From Aquabacterium humicola (GTDB taxonomy: Bacteria; Pseudomonadota; Gammaproteobacteria; Burkholderiales; Burkholderiaceae_C), in NCBI RefSeq assembly GCF_030167915.1, contig NZ_JARGNB010000001.1:2170001-2234000 (forward strand): a stretch of DNA of 64,000 nt, given 5' to 3'. The notes beneath the pieces are model-generated. The model ran no database searches. It saw only the letters and a list, made by a program, of their open reading frames with translations, and was not told the origin of the DNA. The translations under genes and the position numbers were made by a program. Below are positions 25,647 to 34,201 of the stretch, in pieces (the first letter of the stretch is position 1; the number at the start of each line of letters is the position of its first letter).

Positions 25647-26279
25647 ATGAAAACCGCCCCCGAGGACTGGAGCCAGAAGAGCCGCGTGCTCGCGCAACTG
25701 CTGTCGCGTGCCGCGCTCGGCGACCGCGCCGCGTTCAAGCAGCTCTACGACGCGACCAGCGCGCATCTGTTCGGCGTGCTGCTGCGCATCCAGCGCGACC
25801 GTGCGGTCGCCGAGGACCTGCTGCAGGAGGTCTATGTCAGCGCCTGGAAGGCCGCCGGCAGCTTCGACGCGCAGCAGGCGCAGCCGCTGACCTGGCTGAC
25901 GCACATCGCGCGCAACAAGGCGATCGACAGCCTGCGCCGCGCGCAGACGCAGCCGCGGCTGGAGAGCGTGCACGCGGCCGACGACGAGGACGACCGGCCC
26001 GACCTCGACCAGCGCCTGGCCGACGACGGCCCCGGCCCGGTCGACCTGCTGCAGCGGGCCGCCGATGCGCGCCAGCTGGCGCACTGCATGCAGGGCCTGT
26101 CGGCGCAGCAGCGGCAGAGCGTCGCGCTGGCGTTCTTCGACGGCCTGTCGCATGCCGAGGTCGCCGAGCAGCTGCGCGAGCCGCTGGGCACGGTGAAGAG
26201 CTGGGTGCGGCGCGCGCTGATGAGCCTGAAGACCTGCCTCGAACGCGCTGCGCAGCGCGACGCGGTGGCGGGAGCCTGA
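25647..26279 (+). CDS. ECF-type RNA polymerase sigma factor (SigK-like)
   Basis: A 210-residue sigma-70 family factor. Region 2 spans about residues 30-95, with AVAEDLLQEVYVSAWKAAGSF and TWLTHIARNKAIDSLRR (partial). Region 4 spans about 150-200, with LAFFDGLSHAEVAEQLREPL and GTVKSWVRRALMSLK. Regions 1 and 3 are absent, as in extracytoplasmic-function factors. The next gene, one base after the stop, is an RskA-type anti-sigma factor, so activity is set by a membrane signal. The target regulon is unknown; the pair usually controls its own operon. Confidence 0.92.
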   Translation: MKTAPEDWSQKSRVLAQLLSRAALGDRAAFKQLYDATSAHLFGVLLRIQRDRAVAEDLLQEVYVSAWKAAGSFDAQQAQPLTWLTHIARNKAIDSLRRAQTQPRLESVHAADDEDDRPDLDQRLADDGPGPVDLLQRAADARQLAHCMQGLSAQQRQSVALAFFDGLSHAEVAEQLREPLGTVKSWVRRALMSLKTCLERAAQRDAVAGA

Positions 26280-26280
26280 G

Positions 26281-27009
26281 ATGGACTACGGCCGACGCGA
26301 ACTCGCCGATGCGCTCGCCGCGCAATACGTCGCCGGCACCTTGCGCGGGCCGGCGCGGCGCCGCTTCGAGGTGCTGCTCGCCGCGCATCCCAACCTGCGC
26401 GCCGCGGTCGATGCGTGGCGGGCGCGGCTGATGCCGCTGACCGCGGCAGTCGAGCCGCAGAGCCCGCCCCCGCAAACCTGGGCGGCGATCGAGCGCCGGC
26501 TGTGGCCGGCCAGCGAAGCCGAACCCGCGCCGCCCGCCCTGACGCCCTGGTGGCGCGGCCTCGCGTTCTGGCGCGCCGCCTCGGGCTTCGCAACGGTCGC
26601 CGCGGTCGGCCTCGGCGTGCTGCTGGCCAGCCCGTCGCCGCAGGCGCCACCGGTGGTCGTCGTGCTGCAGGCGGCCGACGGTGCACCCGCGGGCGCGGCC
26701 GGGGCCAGCACCTTCGTCGCCAGCCTGTCCGGCGACGGCCGCTCGCTGGTCACACGGCCGGTGCATCCGGTGGTGATGGACGTCAACCGCGCGCTCGAGC
26801 TGTGGGCCGTGCCGCCGCAGGGCGCGCCCCGCTCGCTGGGCCTGATCAAGCCCGACGGGCTGACCGTGATCGACCGCCGCAAGCTGCCGGCGGCGCTGCT
26901 CGACCAGAAGAACACTGCGGCGCTGGCCGTCAGCATCGAACCGCCGGGGGGCTCGCCGACCGGCGCGCCCACCGGCCCGGTGGTCTACGCGGGCAAGCTG
27001 CAGCTGTAG
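26281..27009 (+). CDS. Anti-sigma factor, RskA family
   Basis: A 242-residue inner-membrane protein with a cytoplasmic N-terminal sigma-binding helical part (DALAAQYVAGTLRGPARRRFE, residues 10-30), one membrane helix (about 100-117) and a periplasmic RskA C-terminal domain (about 125-242, with ALELWAVPPQGAPRSLGLI). The zinc-binding H-x3-C-x2-C motif of many ECF anti-sigmas is absent, which is normal for the RskA/SigK group. ATG 26281 is one base after the sigma factor stop. It sequesters the sigma factor until an envelope signal triggers release. Confidence 0.9.
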   Translation: MDYGRRELADALAAQYVAGTLRGPARRRFEVLLAAHPNLRAAVDAWRARLMPLTAAVEPQSPPPQTWAAIERRLWPASEAEPAPPALTPWWRGLAFWRAASGFATVAAVGLGVLLASPSPQAPPVVVVLQAADGAPAGAAGASTFVASLSGDGRSLVTRPVHPVVMDVNRALELWAVPPQGAPRSLGLIKPDGLTVIDRRKLPAALLDQKNTAALAVSIEPPGGSPTGAPTGPVVYAGKLQL

Positions 27010-27018
27010 CGGGCGAGC

Positions 27019-28941
27019 TCAGGCGCCGGCCGGCCCGACCAGCGCGGCCGGCCACACGACGCTGAAGGTCGAGCCGCTGCCGCGCATGCTCTGCACCTCG
27101 ATGCGCGCACCCATCAGGGTGGCCAGGGCCTGCGTCACCGCCAGGCCGATGCCGGTGCCCTCGATCGGACCGTGCGCCTGCGACAGCCGGTTGAAGGGCT
27201 GGAACAGCTGGCCGATCTCGGCCTCCGTCAGGCCGATGCCGCTGTCGATCACCCGCAGCGCGACACCGCCGTCGGCCAGCCGCACGCAGTGCACCAGCAC
27301 CTGGCCGCCGCGGCGGTTGTACTTGATCGCGTTCGACAGCAGGTTCAGCAGCACCTGGCGCAGCCGCTTGCGGTCGCCCTGCACCGTCAGTGCGGGCAAG
27401 GGTTCGTGCAGCAGCGTGACGCCCGCCTGCTGCGCCGCGGCCAGCACCATCGCCAGGCAGTCGTCGACGAGCGCATCGAGCGCGACGGCTTCGGTCTGCA
27501 GCGCGAGGCGGCCGGCCTCGATGATCGTCAGGTCGAGCAGGTCGTTGATCATCTCGAGCAAGTGCTCGCCGGCCTCGCGGATCAGCGTGACGCGGCGGCG
27601 TTGCTCCGGCGGCAAGGCGGCGCCGTCGACCTCCAGCAGCTGCGCGAAGCCGAGCACCGCGTTCAGCGGCGTGCGCAACTCATGGCTCATGCGCGACAGG
27701 AACTCGGTCTTCGCGCGGTTCGCCGCCTCGGCCGCGGCGCGCTGCTGGTGCGCCTGCTCCACCGTCAACGCCTCGGTGACATCCTCGAAGTAGCCGTGCC
27801 ACACGCAGCCGCCGTCGGCCTCCATCTGCGGCGTCGCGCTGCCGCGGATCCAGCGCAGCAGGCCATCGCGACGATGGATGCGGAAGCTCAGCTGCCACGG
27901 CGTCTGGTCGCGCATCGAGGCCTCGATGCTGTCGAGCATCAGCGTGCGGTCGGTGAAGTCGATGCGCCGCAGCAGCGCGGTGGCGTCGGCAACCAGGGCC
28001 TCGGCCGGCACGCCGAACAGCGGTTCGCAGCGCTCGCTGACGTAGGGGAAGCGGTTGCTGCCGTCGGGCCGGCGTTCGAACTGGAACAGCATGCCCGGTA
28101 CATGCGAGGCGATCTTCGTCAGCCGCGCCGCCGCCTGCGCCGCGGCCTCCTGCGCCGCGCGGTGCTCGGTGATGTCGGCCTGGATGCCGACCAGGCGCAC
28201 CGGCTGTCCTGCCGCGTCCCATTCGATGATGCGGCCGCGCTCCTGCACCCAGCGCCAGCTGCCGTCGGCGGCGCGCGCGCGGTAGGCGCTTTCGTAGACC
28301 GAGACCTCGCCGCGCGCATGGCGCAGGTAGGCCTCGTGGTTCTCGGCGAGGTCGTCGGGGTGGATCAGCGCGTCCCAGTCGCGCTGCGTCGCGCCGGCCT
28401 CGGGCGGCGGATAGCCCAGCTGCGCAAAACCTTCGTCGGTCTCGGCGAAACGGTCGCTGCGGATGTCCCATTCCCAGACGAAGGTGCCGGTGCCGCGCAG
28501 CGCGGCACGGATCAGCTCGGCCTGGCTGCCGCCCGGCCGGCCGGCGGCGGCCGACTGGTCGCGCAGCAGCAGGCAGGCGGCCGTCTGCAGCAGCGGCTGC
28601 AGCACGCGCGCGGTCTGGTGGATGTCGTCGCCCGGATCGGCAGCGACCAGCCAGGCGCCGACCGACTGGCCCATGCGCCACAGCGGCAGCCAGCAGAAGC
28701 CGTCCTCGAAGAAGGGCTCGTGGCGCCCGGCCAGCGGCGTGCCGCGGCGCACGGCCGCATCGGGCACGACGCCGGTGGTCCAGCGCGGCTGGCCGTCCGG
28801 TGCGATCGCCAGCAGGCCGCAGCTCAAGCCCAGGTGCCGGCTCGCATCGGCGACCAGGCGCCGCAGCGCAAACGCCGGATCGTCGCGGTCCAGGTGCTCC
28901 AGCAGCGCGGCCTGCGTCAGCGCGAGCAGGCCGGCGGGCAT
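27019..28941 (-). CDS. PAS-domain sensor histidine kinase (soluble)
   Basis: A 640-residue cytosolic kinase without clear membrane segments. An N-terminal GAF-like region (about 10-135) precedes two PAS domains: about 150-265 (FVWEWDIRSDRFAETDEGF, HPDDLAENHEAY, WRWVQERG) and about 275-395. The dimerisation/phosphoacceptor helix is FLSRMSHELRTPLNAVLGF (His near residue 417). The HATPase domain (about 515-635) has LLNLLSNAIKYNRRGG, IDSGIGL and EGTGIGLAV. No receiver domain is attached. It is convergent with the anti-sigma gene (9 bases apart). Partner unknown; candidate local receivers are at 11.6 kb and 36.4 kb. Confidence 0.9.
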   Translation of the reverse strand: MPAGLLALTQAALLEHLDRDDPAFALRRLVADASRHLGLSCGLLAIAPDGQPRWTTGVVPDAAVRRGTPLAGRHEPFFEDGFCWLPLWRMGQSVGAWLVAADPGDDIHQTARVLQPLLQTAACLLLRDQSAAAGRPGGSQAELIRAALRGTGTFVWEWDIRSDRFAETDEGFAQLGYPPPEAGATQRDWDALIHPDDLAENHEAYLRHARGEVSVYESAYRARAADGSWRWVQERGRIIEWDAAGQPVRLVGIQADITEHRAAQEAAAQAAARLTKIASHVPGMLFQFERRPDGSNRFPYVSERCEPLFGVPAEALVADATALLRRIDFTDRTLMLDSIEASMRDQTPWQLSFRIHRRDGLLRWIRGSATPQMEADGGCVWHGYFEDVTEALTVEQAHQQRAAAEAANRAKTEFLSRMSHELRTPLNAVLGFAQLLEVDGAALPPEQRRRVTLIREAGEHLLEMINDLLDLTIIEAGRLALQTEAVALDALVDDCLAMVLAAAQQAGVTLLHEPLPALTVQGDRKRLRQVLLNLLSNAIKYNRRGGQVLVHCVRLADGGVALRVIDSGIGLTEAEIGQLFQPFNRLSQAHGPIEGTGIGLAVTQALATLMGARIEVQSMRGSGSTFSVVWPAALVGPAGA

Positions 28942-28954
28942 GGCGATGCTGGCC

Positions 28955-29173
28955 TCAGTGGCCCGCGTGCAGCTTCTCGCCGGCCTTGAGCCGGTACATC
29001 GTGCCGCAGTACGGGCAGCGGCCTTCGCCGGTCGTCGCGACGTCGATGAAGACCTTCGGGTGGTTGCTCCACAGCGGCATCTTCGGATTCGGGCAGAAGA
29101 TGACGCCGGGGCCCTGCAGATCCTTCGCGCCGACCTCGACGAGGGACTTCGGTTCGGTGTGGTTGTTGCTCAT
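28955..29173 (-). CDS. CHCC-type zinc-finger protein
   Basis: A 72-residue protein with a zinc site of the zf-CHCC family: C27, H38, C53 and C56, within GVIFCPNP, WSNHPK and RCPYCG. Similar small proteins lie next to ilvE in many betaproteobacteria, and the domain is related to the mitochondrial complex I subunit NDUFS6. The molecular role in bacteria is unclear. It follows ilvE by 13 bases on the minus strand, so it is almost certainly co-transcribed with it. Confidence 0.9.
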   Translation of the reverse strand: MSNNHTEPKSLVEVGAKDLQGPGVIFCPNPKMPLWSNHPKVFIDVATTGEGRCPYCGTMYRLKAGEKLHAGH

Positions 29174-29186
29174 GATCGGACAGCGT

Positions 29187-30110
29187 TCAGACGCGGGTCA
29201 GCCACTCGGCGTACTTCGCATTGCGGCCGTTGACGATGTCGAAGAACGCGCTCTGGATCTTCTCGGTGATCGGCCCGCGCGAACCGCGGCCGATCTCGAT
29301 GCGGTCGAGCTCGCGGATCGGCGTCACTTCGGCCGCGGTGCCGGTGAAGAAGGCCTCGTCGCAGATGTAGACCTCGTCGCGGGTGATGCGCTTTTCGACC
29401 ACCTTCAGGCCGAGGTCCTCGCAGATCGCGAACACGGTGTTGCGGGTGATGCCGTTGAGCGCGCCGGCCGACAGGTCGGGCGTGTAGACGACGCCGTTCT
29501 TGATGACGAAGAGGTTCTCGCCCGCGCCTTCGCTGACGAAGCCGGCCGAGTCGAGCAGCATCGCCTCGTCGTAGCCCTCGTCGGTGGCTTCCATGTTGGC
29601 GAGGATCGAGTTGGTGTAGTTGCTCACCGCCTTGGCCTGCGTCATCGTGATGTTGACGTGGTGGCGGGTGTAGCTGGAGGTCTTCACGCGGATGCCGCGC
29701 TTCAAGCCTTCTTCGCCGAGGTAGGCGCCCCAGGCCCAGGCGGCGATCATCAGGTGGATGGTGTTGCCCTTGGGGCTGACGCCGAGCTTCTCGGAGCCGA
29801 TCCAGGTCAGCGGGCGCAGATAGCAGCTTTCGAGCTTGTTCTGGCGCACGACCTCGCACTGGGCTTCCATCACCTGCTCGAGGGAGTACGGAATCTTCAT
29901 CCGGAGAATCTTGGCGCTGTTGAAGAGGCGCTCGGTGTGCTCGCGCAGACGGAAGATGGCTGTGCCGTTGACCGTGTTGTAGGCCCGAACCCCCTCGAAC
30001 GCACCGCAGCCGTAGTGCAGCGTGTGGGTCAGCACGTGGATCTTGGCGTCGCGCCAGTCGACGAGCGCGCCGTCCATCCAGATCTTGCCGTCGCGGTCGG
30101 ACATCGACAT
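29187..30110 (-). CDS. ilvE: Branched-chain amino acid aminotransferase
   Basis: A 307-residue PLP enzyme of fold type IV that performs the last step of valine, leucine and isoleucine synthesis and the first of their breakdown. LHYGCGAFEGVRAY (31-44), the PLP lysine K160 in MTQAKAVSNY, EGAGENLFVIKNG and the phosphate-binding GITRNTV are clear. Length equals E. coli IlvE (309). Three in-frame Met codons cluster at the start; ATG 30110 is the outermost. It heads a two-gene unit with the CHCC zinc-finger gene. Confidence 0.95.
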   Translation of the reverse strand: MSMSDRDGKIWMDGALVDWRDAKIHVLTHTLHYGCGAFEGVRAYNTVNGTAIFRLREHTERLFNSAKILRMKIPYSLEQVMEAQCEVVRQNKLESCYLRPLTWIGSEKLGVSPKGNTIHLMIAAWAWGAYLGEEGLKRGIRVKTSSYTRHHVNITMTQAKAVSNYTNSILANMEATDEGYDEAMLLDSAGFVSEGAGENLFVIKNGVVYTPDLSAGALNGITRNTVFAICEDLGLKVVEKRITRDEVYICDEAFFTGTAAEVTPIRELDRIEIGRGSRGPITEKIQSAFFDIVNGRNAKYAEWLTRV

Positions 30111-30151
30111 GGGGTGCCTTTCGAATCGAGGGGTCTGAAGGAGCCGGGATT

Positions 30152-30559
30152 TTAGGCGCCGGCCTCCGGCGCGGATTGCGCCGGCTCATCGGGACGTGCG
30201 AAGCGCCACTCGGCGAGGCGGCCGCCGCGCAGCTCGACGATCACCGACGCGCCGCCGGGATCGGCCCAGCGGTAGGTTTCGGGGTCGTCGGCCAGCTTCT
30301 CGCCGAGGCTCTTCGTCAGCGTGATCAGCTCGATCAGGCGCAGGCCCGGGCGCAGCCTGGCCTGCAGCATCACCGCGCTGGCCACGTGGCCGACCGGTGC
30401 CGCCCCGGCCGCCCGCATCGCCCGCATCGCGCGGGTGAACTGCAGCAGCAGCCAGAAGACCAGGATCGACCCGGCCAGCGCGACACCGGGCCAGCCGTAG
30501 ACCGTGTAGCCGATCGCGATCGCCAGCACCGCGATGATCCAGCCGATGAGCGCGTTCAC
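30152..30559 (-). CDS. Small membrane-anchored hypothetical protein
   Basis: A 135-residue protein with two closely spaced N-terminal hydrophobic helices (about 3-20 and 24-42, the first being NALIGWIIAVLAIAIGY) and a soluble C-terminal part of about 90 residues that includes LRPGLRLIELITLTKSLGEK and VIVELRGGRLAEWRF. The start is GTG 30559, which overlaps the stop of the metallophosphoesterase gene (GTGA) and has AAGGA upstream. Coupled translation suggests a shared role. I do not recognise the family; it could be an inner-membrane protein with a cytosolic beta domain. Confidence 0.7.
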   Translation of the reverse strand: MNALIGWIIAVLAIAIGYTVYGWPGVALAGSILVFWLLLQFTRAMRAMRAAGAAPVGHVASAVMLQARLRPGLRLIELITLTKSLGEKLADDPETYRWADPGGASVIVELRGGRLAEWRFARPDEPAQSAPEAGA

Positions 30560-31365
30560 GTCGTCGTTTCCTTTCGCAGCGTGCGCCCGACGAAGCCGGT
30601 GCGCAGCGCATCCGCCCAGTCGGGGCGGCCCTTCGATTCGGCCTGCACGGCGGCCGCTTCCCAGTCGTACGGCGTCAAGCGGTGCTCGACGTGCCACTGC
30701 CCCGCGCGCAGCTCGGCCAGCACCCAGCGCGCATGCGGGCTGCCGGCCTCGACGCGGTGGCGATGCACGTGGTCGTCCTCGAAGGCCTGCAGGCCGACGC
30801 TGCCGGGATTGACGACGAGCGTGTCGCCGAGCTGCATCGTGCGCGCCACGTGGCTGTGGCCGCACAGCACCAGGCGTGCGCCGGGCGTGCCGAGCCGCGC
30901 GGCCAGCTCCGCCGGCGTCGCCGCGCGCAGGCCGGGCGAGCCGGCGGGATCGAAGTCGCCGGTCAGCGTCTCCATCAGGTAGACGAGGTCCGTGCCGGGC
31001 GTGCCGTGGCAGCAGAACACCTCGTCGTCGAGCCACCGCGTCGGCGGCAGCGACTGCAGCCAGGCGCGCTGCGCCTCATCGAGCAGCGGCGCGGTCTGCG
31101 CATCGCTCAGGCCCATGCGGTCCGGCGGCTGCGTCAGCACCTGGCGCTCGTGGTTGCCGGCGATGGTCGGCCAGTCCAGCGCCATCAGGCGCGCGGCGGT
31201 CTCGGCCGGCCACAGCGGGCCGCTGACGATGTCGCCGAGGTTGACCACCGTCGCCGCGCCGGCGCGCCCGGCTTCGGCCAGCACCGCCTCCAGCGCCGGC
31301 AGGTTGCCGTGGATGTCCGACAGCACCGCGATCCGGCCCGTGGCCGGTTTCGTCAATGGCATCAC
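30556..31365 (-). CDS. Calcineurin-like metallophosphoesterase (YfcE/MJ0936 type)
   Basis: A 269-residue dimetal phosphoesterase. Motifs are SDIHGNLPALEAVL (about 16-29), VVNLGDIVSGPLWP (about 40-53), IAGNHERQ (about 68-75), FCCHGTPG, and CGHSHVARTM; these carry the metal-binding Asp, His and Asn residues. Relatives hydrolyse phosphodiesters, and some act on cyclic nucleotides, but the substrate is unknown. ATG 31365 is used (a second Met is adjacent). Its stop overlaps the start of the small membrane protein gene. Confidence 0.88.
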   Translation of the reverse strand: MMPLTKPATGRIAVLSDIHGNLPALEAVLAEAGRAGAATVVNLGDIVSGPLWPAETAARLMALDWPTIAGNHERQVLTQPPDRMGLSDAQTAPLLDEAQRAWLQSLPPTRWLDDEVFCCHGTPGTDLVYLMETLTGDFDPAGSPGLRAATPAELAARLGTPGARLVLCGHSHVARTMQLGDTLVVNPGSVGLQAFEDDHVHRHRVEAGSPHARWVLAELRAGQWHVEHRLTPYDWEAAAVQAESKGRPDWADALRTGFVGRTLRKETTT

Positions 31366-31390
31366 GTTTCCCCCGATTTACGCGGTATTC

Positions 31391-31556
31391 ACCCCGTGCT
31401 TCGGGGTTGCGGCCGAGCCTGCACGAGCGCAAGCTGTGTCCCAGCCGGATGCTTCGAGCGACTCATCCGGCCACTGTACCGGTGGCAGTGCACCGGGCCA
31501 GCGTGTGAAACTCCTCCAGGATGAATTCCGGCCGCACCCGCGGCCGGTTTTTTTTT
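31391..31556 (+). ncRNA. Candidate small RNA ending in a strong terminator
   Basis: The 230-base gap between the metallophosphoesterase start and the radA stop contains a chain of plus-strand hairpins: ACCCCG/CGGGGT (31391-31407), GCCGGATG/CATCCGGC (31444-31471), CACTG/CAGTG (31472-31490), then the terminator. No plus-strand protein gene precedes or follows it, so the terminator must end a short transcript starting in this gap or an antisense transcript. A partial resemblance to the 3' half of cobalamin riboswitches (GCAAGCTGT, then CCACTG) was noted, but the core 5' motifs are missing. The promoter is not clear. Confidence 0.45.
31528..31556 (+). terminator. Orphan plus-strand intrinsic terminator
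   Basis: Stem CCGGCCGC (31528-31535) with GCGGCCGG (31540-31547), 4-base loop ACCC, followed by nine T (31548-31556). Both flanking genes are on the minus strand, and on that strand no T run follows the stem, so the element works only rightward. Confidence 0.85.
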
Positions 31557-31596
31557 GCCTAGCCGGCATCGTGAAGCGGGCACTCACAGCCGTCGC

Positions 31597-32958
31597 TCAC
31601 AGCCCACGCACGACGTCGATCGCTTCCTCGATGCGCTCGACCGCATGCACCGTCAGGCCCTCGATCGGCTTCTTCGGCGCATTGGCCTTGGGCACGACGG
31701 CGATCGAGAAGCCGAGCTTCGCGGCTTCCTTCAGCCGCTCCTGGCCGCGCGGCGCCGGCCGCACCTCGCCGGCCAGGCCCACCTCGCCGAAGGCGAGGAA
31801 GCCGGCGGGCAGCGCCTTGCCGCGAAGGCTGCCCTGGATGGCCAGCAGCACCGCGAGGTCGGCCGCCGGCTCGCTGATGCGCACGCCACCGACCGCGTTG
31901 ACGAAGACGTCCTGGTCCAGGCAGTCGACGCCGGCATGGCGGTGCAGCACCGCCAGCAGCATCGCGAGGCGATCGCGCTCCAGGCCGACCGACAGCCGCC
32001 GCGGCGCCGCGCCGCCCGAATCGACAAGCGCCTGGATCTCGACCAGCAGGGGCCGCGTGCCCTCCAGCGTCACCAGCACGCAGGAGCCCGGCACCGGCGC
32101 GCCATGCGTCGACAGGAAGATCGCGCTCGGGTTGCTGACGCCCTTCAGGCCGCGCTCGGTCATCGCGAACACGCCGATCTCGTTGACCGCGCCGAAGCGG
32201 TTCTTGATTGCCCGCACCAGGCGGTAGCTGGAGTGGGTGTCGCCCTCGAAATACAGCACCGTGTCGACGATGTGCTCGAGCACGCGCGGACCGGCGAGCG
32301 CGCCTTCCTTCGTCACATGCCCGACCAGCACGATCGCGCAGCCGGTGGCCTTGGCGGTGCGCGTCAGCTGCGCCGCGCATTCGCGCACCTGCGCGACCGA
32401 GCCGGGCGCGCTGGTGAGCTGCTCGGAGTACAGGGTCTGGATCGAATCGATGACGCAGAAGGCCGGCGTCTCGGCGGCGAGCGCGGCCTGGATCTTCTCG
32501 AGCTGGATCTCGGCCAGCACGCGCAGCTGCGTGCCGGGAAGGCCCAGCCGCCGTGCGCGCAGCGCGACCTGCGCGCCCGATTCCTCGCCCGTCACGTACA
32601 GCACCTTGATCGACGAGGACAGCGACTCCGCCGCCTGCAGCAGCAAGGTCGACTTGCCGATGCCCGGGTCGCCGCCGATCAGCACGACGCCGCCCTCGAC
32701 GATGCCGCCGCCGAGCACGCGGTCGAGCTCGGGCTGGCCGGTCGGCGTGCGCTCGACCTCGGCGGCCTCGATCTCCGACAGCGTGGCCACCGGCTGCGCC
32801 GCGGCCAGCGCCTGGTAGCGGTGCTTCGGTCCGTTGCCGGATTCGGCGACCGTTTCTTCCAGCGTATTCCACTCGTTGCAGTGCGGGCACTTGCCGAGCC
32901 ACTTCGGGCTCGTGCCGCCACAGGCGCTGCAGGTGTACTGCGTCTTCGCCTTCGACAT
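31597..32958 (-). CDS. radA: DNA repair protein RadA
   Basis: A 453-residue RecA-like ATPase that promotes branch migration in recombinational repair. A four-cysteine zinc finger (C10, C13, C24, C27) is followed by a RecA core with Walker A GGDPGIGKST (about 96-105), the RadA-specific KNRFG motif (in IKNRFGAVNE) and a C-terminal Lon protease-like domain (VGGVRISEPAADLA onward). Length matches E. coli RadA (460). ATG 32958 overlaps the stop of alr (TGATG), so the two genes are translationally coupled. Confidence 0.95.
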   Translation of the reverse strand: MSKAKTQYTCSACGGTSPKWLGKCPHCNEWNTLEETVAESGNGPKHRYQALAAAQPVATLSEIEAAEVERTPTGQPELDRVLGGGIVEGGVVLIGGDPGIGKSTLLLQAAESLSSSIKVLYVTGEESGAQVALRARRLGLPGTQLRVLAEIQLEKIQAALAAETPAFCVIDSIQTLYSEQLTSAPGSVAQVRECAAQLTRTAKATGCAIVLVGHVTKEGALAGPRVLEHIVDTVLYFEGDTHSSYRLVRAIKNRFGAVNEIGVFAMTERGLKGVSNPSAIFLSTHGAPVPGSCVLVTLEGTRPLLVEIQALVDSGGAAPRRLSVGLERDRLAMLLAVLHRHAGVDCLDQDVFVNAVGGVRISEPAADLAVLLAIQGSLRGKALPAGFLAFGEVGLAGEVRPAPRGQERLKEAAKLGFSIAVVPKANAPKKPIEGLTVHAVERIEEAIDVVRGL

Positions 32959-34058
32959 CACGCGCCGTGCCCGTCGGCCACGTGCACCGGCACACGCTGC
33001 GCGAGCGCGCACATCAGCTCGTAGCCGACGGTGCCGGCGCTGCGGGCGGCCTCGTCGATCGACAGCACGCTGCCCTGCGGACCGCGGCCCCACAGGGTGA
33101 CCTCGCTGCCGATGCGCGCGGCGGGCACCGGCGTCAGGTCGACGGTGATCATGTCCATCGAGACGCGGCCGACGATTCCGCACCGCACGCCGTCGACCAG
33201 CACCGGCGTGCCGGTGGCGGCGATGCGCGGGTAGCCGTCGGCATAACCGCAGGCCACCACGCCGATGCGCAGCGGCCCCTCGGCCCGGAAGCGGCCGCCG
33301 TAGCCGATGGCATCGCCCGCCTTCAGCTGCTGCGTCGCGATCAGTTGCGCGCGCAGGGTCATCGTCGGCCGCAGGCCCCAGTGCGCGATGTCGTGCTCGG
33401 GGTAGTCGGGCGCACTGCCGTAGCTCAGGATGCCGGCGCGCACCCAGTCGCTGCGCAGGCCGCGGTGGCGCAGGATCGCCGCGCTGTTGCTGACCGAGCG
33501 TTCGCCCGGCAGGTCGCGCGTGACCTCGTCGAACAGCGCCATCTGCGCCGCCGTGCCGTTGGGGCCATCGGCATCGGCGAAGTGCGTCATCAGCGAGATT
33601 TCGTCGACCTGCGGCAGCGCATTGAGCCGCGCCCACGCGCTGCGGAAGGCCGACGGCGCGAAGCCGAGGCGGTTCATGCCGCTGTTGAGCTTCAGGAACA
33701 CTCGGTGCGGCTGGTGCGTCTTGTTCGCGCCGAGCCAGTCGATCTGCTGGTCGTGGTGCACCGCATGCCACAGGTTCAGCCGCGAGCACAGCTCGAGGTC
33801 GCGCGCCTCGAACACGCCCTCGAGCAGCAGCACCGGCTTGCGCCAGCCGAGCGCGCGCACGCGTTCGGCCTCGGCCAGGTCCAGCAGCGCGATGCCGTCG
33901 GCGGCCTGCAGCCCGGGGTAGATGCGTTCGATGCCGTGGCCGTAGGCATTGGCCTTGACGACGGCCCAGAGCTTCGCGTCGGGCGTCGCCGCGCGGGCGA
34001 CGGCGAGGTTGTGGGCCACCGCGTCGGGGTGGATCAGGGCTTCGATCGGGCGCGGCAC
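32958..34058 (-). CDS. alr: Alanine racemase
   Basis: A 366-residue PLP enzyme that interconverts L- and D-alanine for peptidoglycan. The PLP lysine is K35 in WAVVKANAYGHG. The second catalytic base (Tyr) lies in AIGYGGRFRAEG, and VGRVSMDMITVD is the conserved C-terminal domain block. Length matches DadX/Alr (356-359). GTG 34058 is chosen because it gives the usual N-terminus (PRPIEALIHPDAVAHNL); codons upstream are Arg/Pro-rich read-through. It is divergent from lplT and overlaps radA, an arrangement I recall as common in Burkholderiales. Confidence 0.93.
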   Translation of the reverse strand: MPRPIEALIHPDAVAHNLAVARAATPDAKLWAVVKANAYGHGIERIYPGLQAADGIALLDLAEAERVRALGWRKPVLLLEGVFEARDLELCSRLNLWHAVHHDQQIDWLGANKTHQPHRVFLKLNSGMNRLGFAPSAFRSAWARLNALPQVDEISLMTHFADADGPNGTAAQMALFDEVTRDLPGERSVSNSAAILRHRGLRSDWVRAGILSYGSAPDYPEHDIAHWGLRPTMTLRAQLIATQQLKAGDAIGYGGRFRAEGPLRIGVVACGYADGYPRIAATGTPVLVDGVRCGIVGRVSMDMITVDLTPVPAARIGSEVTLWGRGPQGSVLSIDEAARSAGTVGYELMCALAQRVPVHVADGHGA

Positions 34059-34121
34059 GGTGGCTTCGGAGGTCGGTCGGACAAGCCGGCCATTGTGCCG
34101 GGGCCGCGAGGGTCGGCGTGC

Positions 34122-34154
34122 TATAACCGCCGGCCGGTCGCGGGGGTGCGACCG
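34122..34154 (+). promoter_or_regulatory. Possible promoter and leader hairpin for lplT
   Basis: A TATAAC at 34122-34127 is a -10-like hexamer in the alr/lplT divergent region, without a clear -35. Just downstream is a 7-base-pair hairpin CGGTCGC (34135-34141) / GCGACCG (34148-34154) that would be at the start of the transcript. Confidence 0.3.
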
Positions 34155-34201
34155 TCTTTGCGTGGGTTGCCGAGGTTGGGGAAGCATTTCATCGAGAAAG
34201 A

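Noticed and set aside
31391-31500. Cobalamin riboswitch on the plus strand
   Set aside because: GCAAGCTGT and CCACTG resemble the 3' half of the riboswitch, but the GGGAA and GGTG core elements are missing and no gene lies downstream on that strand.
31389-31583. Short minus-strand peptides (25-70 codons) between radA and the metallophosphoesterase
   Set aside because: No ribosome binding site, arginine/proline-rich composition, and overlap with the more convincing plus-strand hairpins and terminator.
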